From NCBI GenBank assembly GCA_021163645.1, contig JAGGTN010000040.1:1-32919 (forward strand): DNA of 32,919 bases. Reading direction: 5' to 3'. Of the stretch, positions 15,741-21,932 are shown piece by piece (positions within the stretch are counted from its first letter, which is position 1; each line of letters begins with the position of its first letter). Both the position numbers and the translations under genes were made by a program. The notes under the pieces are model-generated. The model did not search any database and was not told the origin of the DNA. It worked only from the letters and a program-made list of their open reading frames with translations. The stretch is from Microcaldota archaeon (GTDB taxonomy: Archaea > Micrarchaeota > Micrarchaeia > Anstonellales > JAGGTN01).

Positions 15741-17195
15741 CTAAAATTTTATCGTATGCATGATTCCTGTTTTGAGTTCAAGGACAGGAACAATTCCTGG
15801 TGTGGGTACATGACCTAATTTTACTTGATAAGGTGTTCGTGCTTGGAAAGTGCCAGAATTAACAAGATGAATCCCTTTGTAAAGTTTATATGCATTCTTA
15901 TGGACATGTGCTGTATGGAAAACATCTGGCACCTCATGAATAACCAAATAATCCTTTTCCTCAGGTATGATAAGATTCTTACCGTACATGGGTGATAGAT
16001 GACGTCTTATAAGCATTTCAACCATAGACTTTTCAGGCTCTGAAAAAGACATGTGAGGCAGATTTGAAACCATTGCATCCAACCCCCTACCATGGTATAT
16101 CAGATGTGTTAATCCCTCTATCTTAACCCAACCTGGATTACTGATTCTTATAAATCTATCTCCTATCATCTCTCTTGGTATAGCTGGTTGAGGCTCTGCG
16201 CGCCTCACAGCATCATGATTACCGGGCGCCACAATTATCTTTATATAATCAGGTATATTGTTCATTAAATCAACAAACAAATCATACTGTTCAAATACAT
16301 CTTTGATCACAAGTTCATTTTCTTGCTGAGGATATATACCTATCCCATCGGCTATATCGCCTGCCACTATTAAATACTTTACCTTACCTGCCAGTTCTTT
16401 ATCTTTACCTTTTCCGTTTAACCATTGGATAAACTCTTTGAAAGTATCCTCTAAAAACATATCACTGCCAACATGTAAATCAGAGATATATGCTATTGCT
16501 AAATCATCATCAATCCTTTTAACCTCTTTATTTATTGGTGTTTCAGGTCTTATTAACTCATTTGCAATGAATATCGTATCCAACATATTACCTTCAAACA
16601 TAACAACTTCATCTTCTATGATTGTATCCTTATTAGCAAATGCATGAGCATCCTTTGGTATAACTACAAGCATATCACCAGTCAGGTCTTCGCATCGGAT
16701 AACCATATTACCCTTTTTACTCATTGATTTCTCATTTATGATTGCAACAATCCTTAATTTCTCTCCCTTATGTTTCTTTGCATACCTAATATCAATTAAT
16801 GGAACATTACTTGGCCTAACCTTTAGCATATCCCTTATTCTTTTATACCTATCCCTAAAATAATGAACAAAATCATCAACGCTTCCTGTTGTTCTTGAAT
16901 TGTTAGTAATATCATATTTTTTCATGATATGAACATCTGATGAATATTCTTTGGCAATAGGTTTAAAATCACTCGGCCGTTCTATCATAACAACTGGCTG
17001 GCTTATTTTAACAACCTCGGAAATGATGCTATCCATCACTGTTTTAGTGATTATTACTTCTTTCGCTTTTTTCAGATTTATCATTAAAAGTTGCCTATCA
17101 CAGTCATTACTCTTTATGAATTCAGATAAACTCTCAACAGCATCAGGCGTTAATCGTTTACCTGATAATGACAACTCTTTTATGAAATCATTCAT
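15741..17195 (-). CDS. polB: DNA polymerase D small subunit DP1 (3'-5' exonuclease)
   Basis: Proofreading subunit of PolD, 484 residues. An N-terminal helical region and OB-fold part (IRYAKKHKGEKLRIVAIINE, MVIRCEDLTGDMLVVIPKDA) precede a calcineurin-like phosphoesterase domain. Metal-binding motifs are YISDLHVGS (about 236), VAGDIADGIGIYP (about 280), VAPGNHDAVRRAEPQPA (about 325), LIYHGRGLD and FHTAHVHKNAY (about 428). It forms the PolD heterodimer with DP2, encoded next on the same strand. TTG 17210 would extend it, but ATG 17195 overlaps the UPF0147 stop by 8 nt with GAGAGG upstream, the usual operon arrangement, and was chosen. Confidence 0.93.
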   Translation of the reverse strand: MNDFIKELSLSGKRLTPDAVESLSEFIKSNDCDRQLLMINLKKAKEVIITKTVMDSIISEVVKISQPVVMIERPSDFKPIAKEYSSDVHIMKKYDITNNSRTTGSVDDFVHYFRDRYKRIRDMLKVRPSNVPLIDIRYAKKHKGEKLRIVAIINEKSMSKKGNMVIRCEDLTGDMLVVIPKDAHAFANKDTIIEDEVVMFEGNMLDTIFIANELIRPETPINKEVKRIDDDLAIAYISDLHVGSDMFLEDTFKEFIQWLNGKGKDKELAGKVKYLIVAGDIADGIGIYPQQENELVIKDVFEQYDLFVDLMNNIPDYIKIIVAPGNHDAVRRAEPQPAIPREMIGDRFIRISNPGWVKIEGLTHLIYHGRGLDAMVSNLPHMSFSEPEKSMVEMLIRRHLSPMYGKNLIIPEEKDYLVIHEVPDVFHTAHVHKNAYKLYKGIHLVNSGTFQARTPYQVKLGHVPTPGIVPVLELKTGIMHTIKF

Positions 17196-17457
17196 GGGTG
17201 GCCCTCTCAAGACTGCTTAATATTGCCCAAATCTGAGTTCTAGTATGCATAGGCAGATTAATATCTTCACCTGCTTCTTCAATAAGATATATCGCACTTG
17301 TTATACGTACGTTATATTCTCCTTCTTTTTCATCATTAAGTTTTTGTTTTGCCTCACTAACGAGTGCCTTAACATTTTTAGGTACGCCTTGAGAATCTAT
17401 TAATTGCTGCATGAGTTTGCTTATCTCTTTAATCTGTTCTTCCATCTTATCAGTCAT
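17188..17457 (-). CDS. UPF0147 family protein
   Basis: An 89-residue helical protein of the conserved archaeal family UPF0147 (MTDKMEEQIKEISKLMQQLI, then VPKNVKALVSEAKQKL and RITSAIYLIEEAGEDINLPM). Function is unknown; members are widespread in archaea. GAGGTGAT before the ATG is a strong ribosome site. The gene overlaps the start of DP1 by 8 nt, so it is the first protein gene of the UPF0147-DP1-DP2 operon. It lies only 34 nt after the 3' end of tRNA-Lys, so tRNA and mRNA may share a primary transcript. Confidence 0.85.
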   Translation of the reverse strand: MTDKMEEQIKEISKLMQQLIDSQGVPKNVKALVSEAKQKLNDEKEGEYNVRITSAIYLIEEAGEDINLPMHTRTQIWAILSSLERATHE

Positions 17458-17491
17458 ATAATCACCTCAAAAGATAATAAAAATTAGAAAG

Positions 17492-17686
17492 CGGACCCAG
17501 AGGGATTCTCATACCCTTTTCATTTTCCCTGAAAAGCCCTTTCTTTTTTTGTGTAGGCATTTTCTTTTGGGAACGATTGGAATGTTTTGAACCCTCGACC
17601 TACTGGTGACTTCCTATTTAAAATCAATAGTTTTTGCTATTGATATGTTAAAAGCCAGCCGCTCTGCCAAACTGAGCTATGGGCCC
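17492..17686 (-). tRNA. tRNA-Lys(UUU) with two introns
   Basis: Read on the minus strand: acceptor GGGCCCA/TGGGTCC, D-arm GCTC-AGTTTGGCA-GAGC, anticodon loop CTTTTAA (anticodon TTT, 17652-17650), anticodon stem GCTGG/CCAGT, T-stem GAGGG/CCCTC, discriminator G, no CCA. Intron 1 (17608-17648, 41 nt) is at the canonical 37/38 site; exon CTTT pairs with intron GAAG, leaving 3-nt bulges TAA and TCA. Intron 2 (17506-17585, 80 nt) interrupts the T-loop between 59 and 60; exon TTCA pairs with intron TGAG with bulges AAA and AAT. Removing both leaves a 74-nt tRNA with T-loop TTCAAAT. The third acceptor pair is G-U, odd for Lys (see findings). Confidence 0.88.
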
Positions 17687-17825
17687 GCATACATTATGAT
17701 TTATACCATATTCTTTTTAATATTATCTTATAATACCGAAATGAAACACTTGCTCTCTTCTTTAAGCGGATATACTTCATTCTTGCAATCTTTAACTGCA
17801 GTTGTTAAAGCACAAATTCAATCAA

Positions 17826-17934
17826 TGGACCTGCCGGGATTCGAACCCGGAGTCTTCGACTTTTCCTCATTCTCTTTATAACAAACCAAAGAGAACGTTG
17901 CGAAGCCGACGCCCTACCATTAGGCCACAGGCCC
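17826..17934 (-). tRNA. tRNA-Ala(CGC) with an anticodon-loop intron
   Basis: Read on the minus strand: acceptor GGGCCTG/CAGGTCC with G3-U70, D-arm GCCT-AATGGTA-GGGC, anticodon stem TCGGC/GTCGA, loop TTCGCA+A (anticodon CGC, 17902-17900), T-arm CCGGG-TTCGAAT-CCCGG, discriminator A, no CCA. Intron 17862-17898 (37 nt) is at 37/38 and contains the stem TTCTCTTT/AAAGAGAA. The bulge-helix-bulge is imperfect: only about three central pairs (TTC with GGA) are clear, so it is a relaxed form. The mature length is 72 nt. The G3-U70 pair and A73 agree with alanine. Confidence 0.86.
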
Positions 17935-17936
17935 AT

Positions 17937-18120
17937 AAGTCCAGATATTTATTGCTGCATTATAATCCCTGTCAATAACCAACCTATATTTAGGACACTT
18001 ATGTACTCTTACAGATAAACTTTTTTTAACCTTATGCCCGCATCTGCTGCATTCCTGTGTTGCATTTCTTGGATTCATTTTTATTACTTCAGAACCAGCA
18101 ACTGCTATGAATTTATAATA
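17937..18120 (-). pseudogene. tnpB (IS200/IS605 OrfB) C-terminal remnant
   Basis: An open stretch on the minus strand encodes only the TnpB end: VAGSEVIKMNPRNATQECSR, CGHKVKKSLSVRVHKCPKYR, LVIDRDYNAAINIW. This matches the TnpB zinc finger and last RuvC motif (DRDYNAA). The second CxxC of the finger is lost (CPKY instead of CPxC) and everything upstream is missing. The reading frame to the left encodes unrelated hydrophobic sequence overlapping the protease gene. It breaks off at the tRNA-Ala(CGC) 5' end, so the last codons of the open frame are tRNA sequence. It is a dead fragment of an insertion sequence. Confidence 0.75.
17960..17965 (-). promoter_or_regulatory. probable TATA box of tRNA-Ala(CGC), inside the tnpB remnant
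   Basis: TTATAA at -31 to -26 from the mature tRNA 5' end, within GATTATAATGCAGCA, the codons for DYNAA of TnpB. At usual spacing, transcription starts within a few bases of the tRNA. Confidence 0.45.
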
Positions 18121-18185
18121 CACTTTATATCCAATTACAATGGACAGGCTGGAAAATAAGTAAAATAGACCAGTTAATGATAGAA

Positions 18186-19109
18186 TTAAAGACAAAAATT
18201 GAGCATCCATGAAATAATAATACCTATAAGTGCGCCAGCCATTAATGGAGGTAGAGCAGGAAGCACCTGTTTCTTCTTTGTCATATATCTCATCAACAGA
18301 TATAAAGCTAATGTTGTGCAAATGATTATACATACGCTACCCATAAGTCCTAAAACAGGATATGCAGAAACACTTATCATGACAGGAACAACCAAATCTC
18401 CAGTACCTAATTCTGTCCTCTTTATCTTCTTAATTCTTTTTTCAAAAGGCAATTTTTCAAGCCGTTCCATTTCTTCTCTACTGGGTTTAGGCCCTACTGC
18501 AATCGTGAACGATAAATCCTGTTTAGTAAATCTCTCAGCAAACTTAATCATATGCTTTGTTTTGAATACAGCAATATAATCATACACAGATAAAAGCACA
18601 GCAAAAATAATCGCCGGCACAAAACCCAATGAAAACCCGAAAAGTGCACCAACACCTGCACTTGATAAGACAGCATTCACATTACGCAACGGGCTAACCC
18701 ATGACTTCCCAACAGCAAGTAAGAAACCTATCAGCAAGCTGACACACATAGAGACATTTGGATTAATTCCCAACACAGTTAAGATTACAAAAAAGACAAT
18801 TGATGATGCAAACATTACTACAAATATCTCTAATCCTTTGAATAACATTACCCCTTTATATATACGAATACCAAAATAGATTATGATTGCCATTATCAAA
18901 ATATATCCAATAAAAAATAATGAGTTCCAAATACTCCCTTTTTCAGCTATTGGTGTGACTGCCAATTCGTTAAATTCATGAATGGTCCTGCTATGATTGA
19001 TTATCAGCATACCAGTGATAAAACCGATTATCTGTGTTGTAAGAAACAACATGATAATAATATATCCTGGTGGAATCTTTTCAAATAGATTTCTTAAACT
19101 ATTACTCAT
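18186..19109 (-). CDS. presenilin/signal-peptide-peptidase-like intramembrane protease
   Basis: Polytopic membrane aspartyl protease of the archaeal presenilin homologue family, 307 residues with about nine hydrophobic segments. The two catalytic Asp residues are present: D177 in SVYDYIAVFKTKH and D238 in ELGTGDLVVPV (the GxGD motif). The PAL motif is P284-A-L286 in VLPALPPLMAGALIG. It should cleave membrane helices of substrate proteins; its natural targets are unknown. TTG 19112 is possible, but GGAGGG (19120-19115) is correctly spaced for ATG 19109. The 45-residue zinc-finger gene ends 17 nt upstream, so they form an operon. The C-terminal end abuts the tnpB remnant. Confidence 0.88.
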   Translation of the reverse strand: MSNSLRNLFEKIPPGYIIIMLFLTTQIIGFITGMLIINHSRTIHEFNELAVTPIAEKGSIWNSLFFIGYILIMAIIIYFGIRIYKGVMLFKGLEIFVVMFASSIVFFVILTVLGINPNVSMCVSLLIGFLLAVGKSWVSPLRNVNAVLSSAGVGALFGFSLGFVPAIIFAVLLSVYDYIAVFKTKHMIKFAERFTKQDLSFTIAVGPKPSREEMERLEKLPFEKRIKKIKRTELGTGDLVVPVMISVSAYPVLGLMGSVCIIICTTLALYLLMRYMTKKKQVLPALPPLMAGALIGIIISWMLNFCL

Positions 19110-19126
19110 CAAAACCCTCCTGTATT

Positions 19127-19264
19127 TTACTTAATCATCCTACCTCTCAGACAATTTATGCATATGCCATTCACCTGATGTTTTTCGCATACGGGACGTC
19201 CGCATATCCTACACCTCATAACAGCAGGCGCCCCACATATATAACATAATTCCTTTATTTCCAC
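19127..19264 (-). CDS. small zinc-finger protein, 45 residues
   Basis: A short gene from GTG 19264 with GGTGAT two bases upstream. The product starts MEIKELCYICGAPAVMRCRI and continues CGRPVCEKHQVNGICINCLR, then GRMIK. Seven Cys and one His form CxxC, CxxC, CxxxH and CxxC groups, a treble-clef or B-box-like double zinc site. Such small archaeal zinc proteins have no settled function. It lies between aIF2-gamma and the protease gene and is probably co-transcribed with the protease. The regular Cys spacing and ribosome site make it a real gene despite its size. Confidence 0.72.
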   Translation of the reverse strand: MEIKELCYICGAPAVMRCRICGRPVCEKHQVNGICINCLRGRMIK

Positions 19265-19295
19265 AATATCACCAACGATTAAAAATCTCAGCGAA

Positions 19296-19366
19296 CAGTA
19301 AAATGCAAACTTAAATTTATGAGCATTTTACTGGTTGAATAAAGAGAAGAGTTATACTCAATAAAA
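19296..19366 (+). repeat. two-hairpin repeated element, copy B
   Basis: CAGTAAAATGC (19296-19306) and GCATTTTACTG (19323-19333) make a perfect 11-bp stem. TTGAATAA (19335-19342) pairs with TTAT-AC-TCAA (19352-19361), and ATAAAAA follows. It matches copy A in order and sequence: TAAAATGCAAA-Y-TTAA, GCAT...TA-Y-TGG, ATAAAG, TTATAC-N-CAATAAAAA. On the minus strand the loop ATAAATTTAAG could serve as TATA box of the zinc-finger/protease operon. Confidence 0.6.
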
Positions 19367-19367
19367 A

Positions 19368-20570
19368 TCATATCAATTTTCCATAACCTCCTAATCTCCA
19401 TCGCTGTCCAATCCTACGACAGATAGCAATATTCGAATTCATAATAGGATAAACTTTTCTCTTAGTTCTTACCGTAATTTTATTTTTCTTAACCATTGCA
19501 ACAACACCAATGACAGTAGCAGTACCGATGCTCAATACAATTGGCTCACCTTTAATTAATGGTTTATTCTCAAAATCTGTTCTGTCAAGAAGCTTATATG
19601 ACATATTAAGTATGTTAGTATTATCAACCAACGTACCTGGCTTGCCAGCAACACAACCAGAGAGATTATCACCTTTTGTTAAAGCAGGGTCAAGCTTTGT
19701 GCCTATTGCTATCAATCCACCAGGTTTGGCGGTCTGAATACTATCAATCCCTGTAAACAATGATGTAATCTCAGTTACTATTGGCTCAATAATCTCCTTA
19801 TCCCTGACCTTATATGTTATCCCGGGCCGAATTTCTATCTCTTCACCGACAGATACTTTTCCTTGTATCAGTGAACCACCTATAACCCCTCCTTTCAATT
19901 TCTCTATATTACTCCCTGGTTTATTGACATCAAAAGACCTAATCACATACATCATAAACGGCAGGTTGGGATCACGTTTTGGGGTAGGAAAATTTTCTTG
20001 AATGGCTTCGAGAATGTATTCTATATTAATATTAAAAGTAGCAGAAACAGGCAAAACAGGCACCTCATTTTCATCATAACCAAACTCTTTAAGAAAATTG
20101 ATGATCTCTTCATAATGTTTTTCAGCACGCTCCCTATTCACAAGATCGACCTTATTCTGAATAACGATTAGTCGTTTAACTCCCATCGCCTGCAGAACCA
20201 TCAGATGCTCTTTTGTCTGAGGTTGCGGACATTTTTCATCAGCAGCTATCACCAAGATCGCTCCATCAATGATATTTGACACTGCAATCGTAGTTGTCAT
20301 CAATGTTTCATGGCCGGGTGCATCTAACAAAGAAATTCGTCTCATAAATTCAGTCTTCGAATTACACTTTGGACATGTCTCCTTAGTTGTATATGTATTA
20401 CATTTAAGACATTTGAATATAGAAACATCTACATACCCTATCCTGATACTTATGCCCCGCTTAATCTCCTCACTATATGTATCCGTCCAAACACCTGAAA
20501 TAGCACGCGTGATTGATGTTTTCCCATGATCCACATGACCTAACATTCCTATATTGAGAACTGGTTGCAA
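19368..20570 (-). CDS. eif2g: translation initiation factor aIF2 subunit gamma
   Basis: GTPase subunit of aIF2, which delivers initiator Met-tRNA to the small ribosomal subunit. Of 400 residues, normal length. G1 is GHVDHGKT (11-18), the switch 1 region is SEEIKRGISIRIGY, G3 is DAPGHE (83-88), G4 is QNKVD, G5 is VSATF. The zinc knuckle typical of the gamma subunit has C54, C57, C66 and C69. Domain 2 (MYVIRSFDVNKPGSNIEKLK, GGVIGGSLIQGKVSVGEEIE) and domain 3 with IAICRRIGQRWRLGGYG complete it. The start is TTG, four bases after AGGTGA. A GATATAAAGGATA box (about 20604-20616) precedes it. Confidence 0.94.
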   Translation of the reverse strand: MQPVLNIGMLGHVDHGKTSITRAISGVWTDTYSEEIKRGISIRIGYVDVSIFKCLKCNTYTTKETCPKCNSKTEFMRRISLLDAPGHETLMTTTIAVSNIIDGAILVIAADEKCPQPQTKEHLMVLQAMGVKRLIVIQNKVDLVNRERAEKHYEEIINFLKEFGYDENEVPVLPVSATFNINIEYILEAIQENFPTPKRDPNLPFMMYVIRSFDVNKPGSNIEKLKGGVIGGSLIQGKVSVGEEIEIRPGITYKVRDKEIIEPIVTEITSLFTGIDSIQTAKPGGLIAIGTKLDPALTKGDNLSGCVAGKPGTLVDNTNILNMSYKLLDRTDFENKPLIKGEPIVLSIGTATVIGVVAMVKKNKITVRTKRKVYPIMNSNIAICRRIGQRWRLGGYGKLI

Positions 20571-20739
20571 AAAATCACCTTCACATTTTTAATATTCTCA
20601 TATCCTTTATATCTTATTGTTAAGTACGCAATCTTTTTAATATGTTATTATCATTTTATTATGAGAGAAATGATTAATCAATGAGATTTATTTATCTTTA
20701 TAAAGGAAATAGAATATTTATTAAGGAGGGAATGATAAT
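20571..20739. promoter_or_regulatory. divergent promoter region of aIF2-gamma and the NDK-like gene
   Basis: Minus strand: GATATAAAGGATA about 40 nt before the aIF2-gamma start. Plus strand: TTTATAAAGG and AATATTTATT boxes before the NDK-like gene, then AAGGAGGG nine bases before its ATG. No gene lies here. Confidence 0.5.
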
Positions 20740-21750
20740 ATGATCAGAGGAAAACTCAAAAGCCAGATTATCAAAGAAATAGATAATGCAAGAAAAGGAA
20801 ATTATCTATTCAAAGAAATCAAGAGATACAAACCAAATCCAGATAATAAACACGAAATGATATTCTTCATAAAACCAGAGCTGACAGGACCTAATATAAA
20901 TATCTCTCTATTTTTAGATATTATTTCAAAATCATTCGATAAATATAGTGTATCAATCGATGGTATCTTTGTGTTGGGGGCCGATTATCTCAAGAGATAT
21001 AATATCATCTCAAAACATTATGGAGTAATCTATACTCTAGCTAAGAAAGGAGTAGAAGCATTATCAGATGAAGCACGAGCTAAATTTATAAGTATATTCA
21101 ATATTAACCCAGATGAAGTAATCACTTTGGGTGCATATCAATTCTTAGATAAGTATAGATTCTTTAATCCAAAATCATTAGACGTATTATGGGAAAATAC
21201 AAACATCAATAGATTGGCAAGCGGGACATATTGTAGCAAACTCAAGTTGCATGCAGATAATATATACTTGATAAATGGCTTCATGCCAAGCCAGCTCTCT
21301 TTTTTCACAGATAAAGGTAAATCAATCGTTGTAATGGTTGTATCCTCATATAATGATTGGAAAATCCTACGTGAAGAGATGATTGGTTTTACTGATCCAA
21401 AGAAGGCATACGAAGGAACCATACGCAGAACGATTCTAGATGAAAAAGAATTGTTGAACATCAAAGAAGTCAGCCAGAGCCGTAATGGTGTTCACTTATC
21501 AGCAGGACCGATTGAAGCACTCGCAGAACTTGTAAGATTTGCCTCACGATATGATAAGAATCAGTACATTAAACCTATTGATACGGCAATGGGAAAAAAG
21601 ATTATCAATGCAGGCATTCCAGAGGATAAACTTGAATGGCTGATAACCAACCCAAAAGTCAATTATCTTGATAAGAATATTTCAATATTCGATTTAACTG
21701 AAGGGTTAAATCTAGAAGATACTATCGGAAAAATAAAAAATATTTTATAA
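20740..21750 (+). CDS. large nucleoside-diphosphate-kinase-like protein
   Basis: A 336-residue protein in which two halves of an NDK fold can be seen. Residues 38-100 resemble the NDK start (KHEMIFFIKPELTGPNINIS, SIDGIFVLG, KHYGVIYTLAKKG). Residues 174-270 resemble the end (YLINGFMPSQLSFFT, IGFTDPKKAYEGTIRRTIL, SRNGVHLSAGPIEALAELVR). H252 in NGVHLSAGP occupies the position of the phosphorylated His in NVIHGSDS of true NDK. Normal NDK has about 150 residues; here about 70 residues are inserted between the halves and extra segments occur at both ends. It may be an NDK or a related phosphotransferase; activity is unproven. The family call is from motif pattern. Confidence 0.62.
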   Translation: MIRGKLKSQIIKEIDNARKGNYLFKEIKRYKPNPDNKHEMIFFIKPELTGPNINISLFLDIISKSFDKYSVSIDGIFVLGADYLKRYNIISKHYGVIYTLAKKGVEALSDEARAKFISIFNINPDEVITLGAYQFLDKYRFFNPKSLDVLWENTNINRLASGTYCSKLKLHADNIYLINGFMPSQLSFFTDKGKSIVVMVVSSYNDWKILREEMIGFTDPKKAYEGTIRRTILDEKELLNIKEVSQSRNGVHLSAGPIEALAELVRFASRYDKNQYIKPIDTAMGKKIINAGIPEDKLEWLITNPKVNYLDKNISIFDLTEGLNLEDTIGKIKNIL

Positions 21751-21752
21751 CA

Positions 21753-21914
21753 TTGAACAGGAGCCTTACTTCATAATATTGAAACAGAAAAGCGCAGTTT
21801 TTGCCCATCGGGCAAAACCTGCACTAAAAAGATAGAGCAAGGATGCTTCATTATAGCAATCAAAGATTGCAACTTGGCAAATTGAAGATTTGCCAACCGT
21901 TCAACAGCTATAAT
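21753..21914. other. hairpin-rich intergenic region, candidate structured RNA
   Basis: Between convergent genes. Stems seen: GCAG-TTTTGCCC with GGGCAAAAC-CTGC (21794-21822); GCAATC with GATTGC (21856-21870, AAA loop); TTGGCAAAT with ATTTGCCAA (21874-21896); an enclosing pair ATTATAGC (21850-21857) with GCTATAAT (21907-21914); and TTGAAC (21753-21758) with GTTCAA (21899-21904). Together they suggest a folded RNA or a two-way 3'-end region. No ORF is supported. Confidence 0.5.
21814..21827 (+). repeat. 3'-end-associated motif, copy 3
   Basis: AAAACCTGCACTAA, 63 nt after the NDK-like stop on the same strand. The hairpin TTTTGCCC-ATC-GGGCAAAA runs directly into it. Confidence 0.6.
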
Positions 21915-21932
21915 TTTAATCTCATGATTAAT

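Noticed and set aside
17826-17934. tRNA-Arg(TCG) as identity of this tRNA
   Set aside because: That needs the loop shifted by one base. The stem TCGGC/GTCGA fixes the loop and gives anticodon CGC; G3-U70 and A73 also fit alanine.
17920-18333. A 137-codon open frame on the minus strand as a full protein
   Set aside because: Only the last third resembles TnpB; the first part overlaps the protease gene and the end reads into tRNA-Ala. It is called a tnpB remnant instead.
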